Shown: positions 1-10,166 of the stretch, piece after piece
How positions within the stretch are numbered: position 1 is the stretch's first letter
Layout: each line of letters starts with the position of its first letter
Assembly: GCA_016098155.1 (NCBI GenBank)
Contig: JAAAJB010000371.1
Coordinates: 1 to 34,857 of the forward strand
Source: Actinomortierella ambigua
Taxonomy: Eukaryota; Mortierellomycota; Mortierellomycetes; Mortierellales; Mortierellaceae
Direction: 5' to 3'
DNA length: 34,857 nt
Translations under genes and position numbers: made by a program
Notes under the pieces: generated by a model
Told to the model about the DNA's origin: nothing
The model's database searches: none
Seen by the model: the letters and a program-made list of their open reading frames with translations, nothing else

Positions 1-34
1 CGTTGTCGCTGGCTATGCATCACTCACTCAGTCG

Positions 35-521
35 TTAATAAATGACAATCGGCTCGTCCACAACGGTTTGTCCGTTGTGGACGACATGGTATCGTCTTAT
101 GATGGCTATGAAGGCGCGAACCTCATCATGGAGACCCATCTCTGTGCTTCTGTCCCGGTGTACTCGAAGCACGATCACAATAGGGCCAGTTTCACCAAAC
201 TCCTCATTTCTCATTTCTCTCTCACGTTCCTGCAGGGTCAATTGCCAATGGGTTCTGACCGAGCCAAGCAATGCCTGGCAGCATTGCCACTTTCGTGTCC
301 ATTGCCCAGGACAAAGGCCGCCATTTCTCATTCTGGCTTCTTGCAACACGAAATGAGCCCATTTCATGGACTGAGTACACATCACACCCCGCCCACCGAG
401 ACCACCAACACATTTGCTCGGAGTGAACCTTACCTGAGTTAAGCTTGGCGAAGGTCAATGGGATGGGGTGTCGACTGGAAGCGACTATGGACAGACCGAA
501 AGGAAATGAATGAATGGGCAA
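35..521 (-). other. Unresolved candidate 3' end of a reverse-strand gene
   Basis: On the reverse strand a frame stays open from about 385 to a TAA at 35. A plausible donor (TCAG|GTAAGG, near 434) and acceptor (TTGCAAG, near 345) would join it to an open stretch at 435-521. The resulting C-terminal part, ending in a VVDEPIVIY-like tail, looks protein-like, but no family is recognised. The upstream piece has no ATG (the frame opens at a TTG). A second reverse frame over 222-345 and a forward frame with a good acceptor (TTCCTGCAG, about 236) look equally coding. If a gene exists, its 5' exons are not resolved here. This is a weak call. Confidence 0.15.
54..84. repeat. Perfect 13-bp inverted repeat (hairpin)
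   Basis: The arms 54-66 and 72-84 are exact reverse complements around a 5-nt loop (TTTGT). The stem core reads CGTCCACAACGG / CCGTTGTGGACG. An AATAAA on the forward strand lies just upstream at about 37-42. No T-run follows, so this is not a bacterial-type terminator. It lies inside the unresolved reverse-strand frame that ends at 35. Function is unknown. Confidence 0.6.
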
Positions 522-1245
522 GAGGGAGGTAGAGTGTGTGAATGGAAGCGAATGAAAAATTATACAAGATATTTGGTTTTTCGATATGATTTACGCACAC
601 GCCCACTGGATCCACTGTTCACCGATTTGCACAGGCAATCGCCTACGGCGAGTATCACTTTTCGCCCCGCCAGAAAAGTAGCTCTTAGAAGTGGCTCCTG
701 AGTGTTTTGGACGGTGTTTGTGTCGCTGACCGCTGTCTGCAAGATGTGAGATGTATTGCTTCTTCAATGAAATCAAGAATTTTGTAGGCCATAGACCTAC
801 AAGCCAACGAGAGGTACAGAAACGTACGACAAATTGGCACACAGCGATAATAGCAATGGTAATAGATAGTTTTCATTTACATAGTGCAGTCGCGGTCAGG
901 ATTCCTCCATAGTTTAAACGTCTCAAGTTTTTATGTGTGGCATAGTCCATGCTAGCATGAAAGATCGGGCGACATGGTGACTTTGGTGTGTCATCGGACT
1001 TATTTCCCACTCAGACTTAGCACACTACTTACTCATCTCTCGCCCATCCTTCCTTGTCACTACAAAGTCTTACGCTGCCTCACTCAAGAGGGACACCTGG
1101 ACAGCAGTGGACATGCATCAGAGCAGATTGCGAATCGCCTCAGGGTCTATCTTGTCCTGCATACATATTATCGTAGTCCCCTGTATGAATGGATGGTCAA
1201 TTTTTTTTTTAAGTTTCACTTCATAAAAAAAGAGTGGCGAAACTC
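522..1245. other. Intergenic region upstream of MLH3
   Basis: No reading frame in this stretch has both an ATG and protein-like composition, and no RNA gene was recognised. It presumably holds the MLH3 promoter and 5' UTR. There is a T-run at about 1200-1211 followed by an A-run shortly before the start codon. No TATA box could be assigned with confidence. Confidence 0.5.
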
Positions 1246-1260
1246 ATGTGCATTTGCATC

Positions 1261-2173
1261 ATGTCCATTCTCCCATTGCAGCCAAGTGTGGTGGACGCTG
1301 TGCGAGCCACAATCGTCATCCATTCACTCGAGCAATGCGTCAATGAGCTGGTCCAGAATAGTATGATACTCCCCGAGGACCCACTTCTCTCTTCCACCAC
1401 TGCAACCTGCTGACCTGCAGTCGCTCAACAAATTGAACTTGTGCTACCCACACACTATAGGTTTGGACGCCGGAGCAACGAGCATCGAGGTCAAGGTCGA
1501 TGCATCCAACTTTAGCCTCCAAGTGTGCGATAATGGCCAGGGGATTACTCGAGCGAATCTTGCCAGGATAGGGCCTCGATACAGTATGTCGTCTCGCCCC
1601 TTCTCTAGACCCTGTGCCTATGTCTCTCTCCCACTCTCTCACCCCACCTCGAACATAGTTGGGCTTCACGGACTGATGGTTGTTGATCCCCTCCCCCCCT
1701 CTCTTTTACCATTACTGCCCCATTTTAGCCACGTCTAAATGCCAAAGAATCGAGGATCTCGACAAAATCTCCACCTTCGGGTTTCGCGGGGAAGGTAATC
1801 ATTGTTATGGATCATGAGCACCACGAAGAGAGCGATCTGTTGCCCAATATTAACGTCTTTCTTTAATGGATAGCGCTGGCTTCGATCGCCGAGATGTCGC
1901 TACTGGAGATTACCTCAAAACCACGCCACCAAGACCACGCATACACTGCCCTCTTTCGTGTACGTATCATGCGCACACATCCACACCGATTTTCACGGAT
2001 TAAGGATAACGTCAATGATAGCTAACCTCAGTTCCGCGTGTATATCTATGTGTTTCTTTAGGGCGGTGATCGATTATTGTTGGAAGAATCGTCCAAGCCG
2101 CTCCGGTATGAGCATGGCACTGTCGTTTCTGTTCGCGATCTTTTCTTCAAGGTAGGTGTGCTCGTCGATTAGG

Positions 2174-2207
<34 letters not shown>

Positions 2208-5200
2208 CAGACTGCGTCTCCCAGCGCTAGAGTGGTTGCTCAAACTAACTGATTTCTATCCATCCTCTCTCTTCGCCTTGATGCGAGGCTGTCTTAGTTT
2301 CCAGTTCGTCAACGCCAACTCTCAGAACAGTCGTCCCTCCAAGACATTGAAGGCGTAAAGCGTACGGTGGAAAAACTGGCGTTGGCAGCCCCACATGTGA
2401 GCTTTGTGACGATCGACACCTTTCGAGATGCAAAAGTGGTTAATCTCCGCAAAGCCGACTCGCTGCAATCAAGAATCCGGACGCTGCTCGGGCCCACCAT
2501 CGCTTCGAGTCTCATCGCCGTCCGTTCGGCCACCGCACAGGATGGTGGAAAGTCTGCAGACATTTCGTGCGCAGGGTTCATCTCGACGGCGGGATACTAT
2601 AGCCAGCTGCACCAACACATATTCCTCAACAACCGACCGATTCATTCACAAGCGATCCAATCCGCGATCCACCACGTCTTCCAGCAGAGTAACTTTGGCA
2701 AGGAAAGGTCGTCTGTCGATTCGGAAGGGCGCCGGGTCAAAGAGCGGCATCCAGTCTATGTGTTGACGTTAACGTGTCGGTCGGATTGGTATGACATCTT
2801 TGCTGACCCGGCCAAGACAACAGTGCTCTTTAAGGAGGAGGAACGTGTGGTCCAAATTGTACGCGGTATGGTCATTCGGTTTCTCTTGGAACAGCACTTT
2901 ACGTCAAGGACAATGGCCGCCAAGCTATTGGAGCAAGGATCATCCTCGTCCACAACCACGGCTAGGAAGCGACGGCGGCCGGGTTCGTTGATGTCCATGG
3001 TGGGTGTGGAGGAGGAAGCAGCACCTGAGTGCCAACTCACGACGGAATGTGATCCACATCTGCAGCTGCCGCATGTCCGCCTATCACGATCCCTCAGGAT
3101 CGTGCCACCTTCAAGCGACGCTTCTTTAGAAGGCGACACGGATGATTGGGAGGATGAGCTCTATTTTGAGCTAGACTCGGATTGGATCCATGCTCTCACT
3201 GAGGTATAGATTTTCTTTGTCGAAACTTACGGCTACACTGATTTGCGTGGGTAGGTGCTTCCCACCCCCTCTCCCTTTTCTGGCTCCCCTTGATGACTTG
3301 ACGTACTTTTTTCAATTTTAATTTTCATTCTAGGATGACTTTGTGCCAGATGATGAACTGGATGGATCCTCAACACAGGGTGGTACCTCGTTTGGACCAT
3401 TAATACCTCCCAAACCAAAGCTGAAGAGGTAAAGAGTTCACGCGCCACTAATAATTTTGTCCGCTCATACGAAAGTATTGCATTTGATGCGGTTTCAAGA
3501 AATTAAGATTGCAATTTGTCTTCATGATCTCTCTCCTTCTCTCCCTCTCAGAGCGTCCCTGCCACCTCGAACAGGATCCACAAGAGAAATCAGCAGCCAT
3601 CGACTCACATCGCTACTGGCCCAGGATGCTCTCCGCAAATGGGTCAATCCCGTGTTGCCCACGGCGCCGATCGCGATCCCAAGCGTGCCGGCACTCAAGC
3701 CGCCGTCGTCGACGATCGGCCAGCCCATCAACATGACCAGCAGGGGATCTAGATCCGAACCCGCTGCCTCGACTGCTACATTCACGTTACCAGCGGCGGC
3801 AGGGATATCGTCCTCGGCGAGTTTGCAGCGCAGTGGATACTTTCAACCAGCAGCTTTGGAACAGGGCAATCATCACCATCAGCAACTGTTGGCCTCTGTC
3901 GTGCTCACAAAGGCGTCGATCCAAAAGGCGGAGGTGATTGCACAGATTGACACAAAATTTATCCTGGTCACGCTCGAGGTCCAAACGAAGCAGCAGCAAC
4001 AGAAGCAGGAGCAGCAGCAGAAGCAGCAACCTCAATTCCCATCATCATTGCACCCGCCGCTGCTGCAGCCTCAGCCACCGTTATCGACACAACTACCGAT
4101 AATGCCATCTCAAAGCTTACGACTCAAAGTCCTCGTTGCGATCGATCAGCATGCAGCGCATGAGCGAGTGCGGATCGAGCGGATGATGCGCGAGTTTTGT
4201 CAATGCTCGCGAGGATCTGATTCTACCTCTATACCTCGTTCCTCTTCTCGTGCTCATACACCGTCCTCCTCCTCCTCCTCCACCATCACCACCTCGCTGC
4301 GTGCGTTAGAGGCAGCACTACCATGCCAAGCGGAAAGCATCGCAATGCTGCCGCCGATCCGAGTGACGCTGACACAACGAGAGTGGGGTTTGGCCCGGCA
4401 GTTCGAGGAGCGGTTGTTCCGATGGGGGATCAAGGTCGCGAGCAAAAGCATGCCGTGGAGGATGAATACGACAACGATAAGGAAGGGGAGGAAGAAAAAG
4501 AGGGGCTTGAGTGATAGTCATGATGAGGAGCAAAGGGGGAAGGAGGAAGACGATTATGACGAGGAACAAGAAGAAGATGATGGTGATGATGATGATGACG
4601 AGGGCGATGACGACATGGAGGACGAAGGCATGACCGAGACGGTATCACGACATTTCACGGGGCTCGGGGCCACCACACACATCTCCCACGATTACCCTTC
4701 GAGTGGACCAGCAGCAACAGCAGTCGCAGCGGCAGCGGAGGCGGCCAGTCTGTTGCATCAGGATAGCGTGCAAGGTGGGATTGTCTGTCTACCGAGGCTG
4801 ATTGCCGATCGATGTGTTGTCGATCCAGGGCTGGCCCAGGATCTGATCAAAGAGACGCTGGCAGAGATGGAGGCCACGCCGTTCCGGATACCCAGTTCGG
4901 GCTGTCGGTCCAAGACGATGACGGCTACGAGCCAACGTGGCCGATATGCTACAAACTCTGTGTTGATGGTGGAGCAAGAGGACGAGGGCGGCAACCGAGA
5001 GAAAAAAGAACCGACGACCAGCAACACTGCCCCCCACAGAGAAGGAGAAGGCGGAGCAGGAGATGATGATGATGGTGGTGGTGGTGGCCGCGACCAACAT
5101 GCATGGGTGCGGTGCATGCGCGGCTGTCCGCGGGCCATCCTGGATATCCTCTACAGCAAGGCCTGTCGTGGGGCGATCATGTTCAACGATGTACTTCGGA

Positions 5201-5460
5201 AGGATGAGTGTCGGGACCTGGTGGGTGACCTTGGCCAATGTGCCTTCCCATTCCAGTGCGCGCACGGACGCCCTAGCGCCGTGCCGCTAGCGATCCTAGA
5301 CCAACAACAGCAACAACAACAGCAACAAGTGAGTTGTCCCGGTGGCCTACTTCCGAATGCTGGTGGTGATGAGGTCGTCGAAAGGCGATTTCGAGAGGTC
5401 AGGGCTAGAACGCGCGGGGTTTCACAATGGAAGCAATGGCTTTTGAGCAGTTCTTTGTAG
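1261..5460 (+). CDS. MLH3: DNA mismatch repair protein MLH3 (MutL family, endonuclease type)
   Basis: Spliced model with exons 1261-1360, 1461-1583, 1729-1794, 1874-1959, 2062-2151, 2298-3203, 3334-3428 and 3552-5460: 3375 nt, 1124 aa. The N-terminal GHKL ATPase is clear, with NELVQNSLDAGA (E29 general base, N33 Mg ligand), DNGQG at 57-61 and GFRGEAL at 92-98, followed by the MutL transducer domain. The C-terminal endonuclease domain has DQHAAHERVRIE (687-698, the DQHA(X)2E(X)4E metal site), ACR at 1026-1028 and CAHGRP at 1058-1063. In known systems MLH3 pairs with MLH1 as MutL-gamma, resolving meiotic crossover intermediates and assisting mismatch repair in the nucleus. The set of motifs plus RYTTSKC favours MLH3, although PMS1 is a close relative. 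An in-frame ATG at 1246 would add five residues. Low-complexity acidic segments interrupt the C-terminal domain (about 802-849 and 964-1005), and a poly-Q run follows CAHGRP. Confidence 0.92.
2175..2205. repeat. (CT)n microsatellite in MLH3 intron 5
   Basis: About 15 uninterrupted CT dinucleotides lie inside the intron between the exons ending at 2151 and starting at 2298. It probably contributes to the pyrimidine-rich character of the intron. Length polymorphism between strains would be expected. Confidence 0.85.
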
Positions 5461-5588
5461 TAGTATTTTTTTTATGTATGTAGCTTAATGGATATGTACA
5501 TTTGCTGGCTAAAGAAGGAGGAGAGGACAGAAACTACACTCACGCACACACACATAGAGAGAGAGAGAGAGAGGGAGACAAAGGAAAG
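5461..5588. other. Short convergent intergenic spacer with (GA)n tract
   Basis: Only 128 bp separate the MLH3 stop from the stop of the convergent recombinase-like gene, so their 3' UTRs must be very short or overlap. A GA-dinucleotide tract lies at about 5557-5574. Confidence 0.7.
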
Positions 5589-8500
5589 CTAAGTATTCTT
5601 CTTCCCCTTGAGAGTGCTATCGCACGCCCTCCAGAGCAGATCCATGCTGTATTTGGAGTTTTGCTTGAGTTTCTCGACCTCTTCGACAGCGTCTTCGATC
5701 GTCATGCGGCGGGTCTGGGCCATGTACTCGACAAACTCGATGATGCGCCGCAACCGGGGCAACATCTTCCTCTCCGATGGTGACAGATGTGACATCAATC
5801 GCTCCCGATCGTGTTCATTCTTGAACAGCTGGACTTTGGTCCAGATCTCTCTCACAGTGGACGGCCAGGCGAAGCCGTGCCGGTCATATTCTACACTGCC
5901 CAGTGTGGTGAGAATTGACGACGACGACGAAGACGGAGAAGAAATGGACGAGGGTGTGGGCATGGGCATCGACGGCGGAGGAGAGGGTGAGATGCTGATG
6001 GGTCTCATTCTGCTTTTGTCGTCGTTGTTGTTAGTTTTGTTATTGTTGCTGGTGAGGGTGCTATTCGTTGTGCTGTTGGTTCTGCTGCTCGCGCGTGTGG
6101 CAGCGTTCCTGGCAATGCTGATGTTGTCAGTGGCGGCGTTGCTGACTGTAGTACTTTTGATAGTGGCGGTGCTACTAGTTGTGTTGGTGATTGTGGCGCT
6201 CGTGGCAACGACAGTGGTAGTGGTGGCCATGATGGTGGCAGTCGAGGTTGCAGGCGCCGATGGCGTAGTCGATGGTTCAGCAGGACGACGCACTAGGTCG
6301 CCACTATTCGGCAAAGGTGCCATTGTCTTTTCTGTCGACAATGCTGTGATCGGTGATTGTTGGGGGGTATTCTGACCGATGACAACGACAGCGGATTGAA
6401 GACTCTCTACTTTCGATTGCAGCTCCACCAACTGTTGACTGATCTGCTCCATCCGTCCATAGAGGGTTTCCAGACCAGGCATGATGAGTTTGATGATCCT
6501 CTGGCATTGCTCTTCGTCCTTCTTCATGTCCAAATTTGTTGTAGTTGTTGTCGCTTGTTGTGTTAAACCATTCATATCTGCTTTTTGGTGGTCGAGGTCT
6601 GGCTGACTTGCGCTTTCGGCTTCTTGCGGAGGGGGCAGAGTCGTGCCTTCAACCTGAGTAGTGTCAGTGAATGATGATGATGGTGGTGGTGATGGCGGTG
6701 GCGACGATGGATCCAGATCAATGACAATGGGTACATGCTGTTGGGAGAGGTTTGGAACATCCAGAGTTGGATCTTGTGGTGGTGTCGTTTTGGAAGAAAG
6801 TGGTGGCGGTGCTGGTGATTCGGTCTCAATGCGGGACAAAGCTTGTGATACCGAAGTTTGGAACGAATGAAAGGAAGTCGACTGGAAGATCTCAGGGTGG
6901 GCCCGGAGGAGTGGAATCTCAAACTTATCCCAGGTGTTCTCGGTCTGCTTGATGTGAATATAAGCAGCCGCATCCTGCAGTACAACGCGGCGTAGGCGGG
7001 CGAGTGTGAGAAGGAATGCCTCTTGGGGAGCATAGTCCATATTATCTGGCGGATCTTGTTGATCCGCATCTTGCATCGCCCGCCGGCAGCGCTCGATCCA
7101 GCGTACGTGCTCAAGTGTGCTGGGGTCATAGATTGCATCTTCGATGAATGGGAAAATCATACGCTGGAGCGAGAGCGAGGGCGTGACCTCGTTCCTGCGT
7201 AGATGAAAGCGCTTGCCCCAAAAGCCGGCCATGCCACGTGCAAACGGTAGATGGTCCTCGGGCTGTGTCGACGCGGGCATCATGGGACGACTCCCTTGGG
7301 GTTTCCCGAAGCGACCACCTACTTCTAAAACATTCTCCGGCAGGGCCATGCCTTTGGCCTCTTGACGGCCAGACAGGCGTCCGCATACTGTTACATAGGA
7401 CAAACGGAGCCACTGCCGACGCAACACCATCGCGGTTAAATTCCGAGATTCTTGAAATGTCAGTGGATGGTAGAAGTTCTTTGCGGAGTAAAATAGTTTG
7501 TGGTTTTCCCAGGAGTCCGCTAGGAAATCGGGTACATTCTCGGGGTCCTACGCGTAGCAGGTCAATAGAAAGAAAAAAAAAAGAGGAAGGTAAATCGAGT
7601 TGCTTACCTTGTCGATGTACTTTTTCAACTTGGAAATACCGATATTGCAACAATAACAACAAAAGAAAAGAAGAAAGAAAGAGGGGAGCCCTTACCTGCC
7701 ATAGGCCAAAGAGATAAAAGGCAAACGCTCCTACGCTACATCGACGGACATCGTTGTGCCGGATTGCTACTCCATACTTGTCCTTGCTGGACTTGTCACG
7801 ACGTAAATGGAAGACTAGCATGTTGATCGTCTGGTCCTGCTGAGAATCCTTCTTCACGGGGAGAATGGTGCAATTCTGTTGATTCAAGAAGCGCAAGTCC
7901 TCATCGCGCAATAGCATGCTATGGCGAACTGCAATTCCGAGATGTTCCCGAAGGCGATCAGTCATGGTGGTCTCGTTATAGTCTTCGTCATCATTGTTAT
8001 CGCCGTCGGGGGCTCTCTCTAACCAACAATCCAGCAACAATCGAATGTGATCTACGACAGAATAGGTGTTCCGAATGGGACACACAGGCAAATCGTCCTC
8101 GTCTAACCACATCCCTCCCATGACGATGCCACGCTCATACTCCTGAATAGCATGAGGAATCAAATCCTTCCATTTGATCTGCATGTCTTCGTTGAAGCCC
8201 ACCATCCGAGTCCTTTGTCGTACAGCAAGGTACTGGAGCGCCTTGAGCGCTGTATTCAGTTCATCGGACCCGACGGGTAGGTCTAGTCGCCTTCGCCTGT
8301 GAGTCTTGTCATGAGAGGTTGTCTCCAAAACTAGATGAGAAAACCAGATAGGGTACGGATAGGGACATGAATGTGAGTGATTTAAAAAAAAATGGGTGTG
8401 ATTGCGGTGGTGATGGTGGTGATAGATGACCATCTCCTGGACGTTATGGCTGGGCAAATACACACTTACTGGCAGCCAGATCGACTACGATTTTTTCCCG

Positions 8501-9432
8501 AGGCAAGTTTGGCGAGTCCATGCCGCCAGTCATCGGAGCGCTGAGAAGGGGAGTATCAGCAGGCATCTCGGCGATTGAACGGTATATGGGATACAGACCA
8601 GGGTATAGACGGTCGTAATAAAACCACTTTGTTGTCAGGGACTTGAACATGACATTTTTCATAAAGCTCAGTGCCTTTGGCTCACACACATCATACGGAT
8701 AAGCGTCATGAAGGTGGTATGCGTCGCAGTAGTTCTAGTCATGAAGGGGTGCGTGTGTGCGAAAGAGTGAGTGACGAAGGGAAAAAAGAAATCGGACAAA
8801 AATAAACACAACGTTGATTGCTTTCATGGATGAAGGCCAACGAGAACGGAGATGAAAACAACCCACCTTGTACAGTATCCAATACGTGCGATACTGCTGT
8901 TTGGTGTATGGACGCGCAATCATGATCGCGTTGTCCATTTGGGGATCAGATTCGCCAGAGGTAGTGATTTTTCCATGAAGAAGCACTTTAAGAATTTCGT
9001 CTACCGACTCATCTATTAGATGACAGGGGAGATGCGGTCAGTGGACTGACTGGCCAGAAGGAACCAAAGGAAGAAAAGAAATGAAGTGTTCATTATAATT
9101 AAATTACCATCGACTGTTCCCACCGTCTCATCACCACCGAGAGGTTGCTCGGGAGTCAGTGGTGCAGCTAGTAGAGACGCAGCCTTCACTGTTGAGCCAT
9201 CGACGTCGTTCTCGGAGCCAGCCTTTCGACGCTTGGCCTCTTGCCCTGATCCACCGGAAGACCGTTTTTCCCCTGCGCCAGGCGAGTAGGGCGCGTTTAC
9301 CATAAATGTTGCTGTATGGAGAGGCTGTTCACCTGTATGTGAGTGGGTATGACTTCGAGTGACTCTCCTTGGTGGCGCAAGCGAGATGGGGGCGAAGGGT
9401 CGCTCCTTGCCGGGGACTTCGTTACGCGCCAT
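5589..9432 (-). CDS. Crypton-like tyrosine-recombinase-fold protein (Ndc10-type core, GCR1_C-like C terminus), probably catalytically inactive
   Basis: Exons in transcription order: 9432-9108, 9012-8867, 8734-8470, 8330-7696, 7628-7608 (possible 21-nt microexon) and 7547-5589. The sum is 3351 nt, 1116 aa; without the microexon it is 1109 aa and still in frame. A charged N terminus (1-108) precedes an Ndc10/Crypton recombinase-like core (about 110-660), recognised from AIRHNDVRRCSVGAFAFYLF, MAGFWGKRF and LQRMIFPFIEDA followed by a VVLQDAAAY segment. A long P/T/S/N-rich linker leads to a GCR1_C-like DNA-binding end (about 1017-1116, HGFAWPSTVREIWTKVQLF). In related proteins the active-site HxxR would lie where VCGR (518-521) stands, and the nucleophilic Tyr just before MAGF is missing. 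I infer a DNA-binding nuclear protein rather than an active mobile-element recombinase. No terminal repeats were seen. It is divergent from RAD16. Confidence 0.75.
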
Positions 9433-10166
9433 GGTTGTGAGAGGGTTGGTTGGGTTATCTCGGCTGTGTGTGAAAACGGCAACCTTTTATACTCCACGGC
9501 TAAGCCACCACATCACCTGACATCCGACGCCCGATGGCCATTTTTCCCCTGCGCCATGTGTGCCACTTCTTTTTGCTGTGCATGCGTTGCCACATACAAC
9601 ATACACGCCTTTTTTTAGAAAATGAAACAATTGCCGACCATTATCTTTCATAGCAGGACAGGTCCTTACCATCACGGCACAGATAGGTGGGCCCCATTGC
9701 CAGTCGTGTGCTTTTTATCAAGCCCGAGTCGTTGAAGGAGCGAGTGTGTTTCCTCCACCATGGATTCAGAAATCTCCTTGACGACAAGAATCTTGTGGCC
9801 TCTGCCCGCCATTCTACTCCACTTGGGGAAACATACCTCACAGGGGCAAGTAGTCAGTCTGCAGAAAACCAATAATGATCTTTAATTCAAATACCTCGCA
9901 GGAGCAACCGTGACTGCGATGAGAGCGCCACCAATCTGTCGTGTGTCAATCGACTTCGACGCTTTATTTCAGCTCTACTCCTCTATTGCTAGAGCTCCCT
10001 CTTTTCTACCTCTTTTCCACCACCCTTCCACTTCACTTGTAAGCGACCAAAGAACACCTTGTTCTCGGCAAGCTCCAAGGCTAATTCACATTCACATTTC
10101 CTAAAGCCGACTGCTTCTCATTTCTGCATCACTCTCTCCCTCGTCATTCCACTTTCCAAAGGTACC
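9433..10166. promoter_or_regulatory. Shared upstream region between the recombinase-like gene and RAD16
   Basis: A 734-bp region between two divergently transcribed genes, so it should carry both promoters. The RAD16 side is pyrimidine-rich just upstream of the start (about 9970-10040). A reverse-strand stretch (about 9660-9872) contains splice-like signals (GAG|GTATGT near 9843, ATG|GTAAGG near 9670), but no connected protein could be built. It may be a spliced 5' UTR of the recombinase-like gene. No TATA box was identified. Confidence 0.45.

Noticed and set aside
5608..6375. Long forward frame antisense to the recombinase-like gene
   Set aside because: It is a shadow of the Thr/Ser/Pro-rich linker and reads as Val/Leu repeats.
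7126..8463. Reading the recombinase-like region as one unspliced frame
   Set aside because: The frame runs through a GTAAGG donor and a pyrimidine-rich intron; the family motif GAFAFYLFGLW is followed by sensible sequence only after splicing to 7628 or 7547.
10059..10166. N-terminal extension of RAD16 in the same frame
   Set aside because: The extension begins at TTG with no ATG; the first ATG is 10167.
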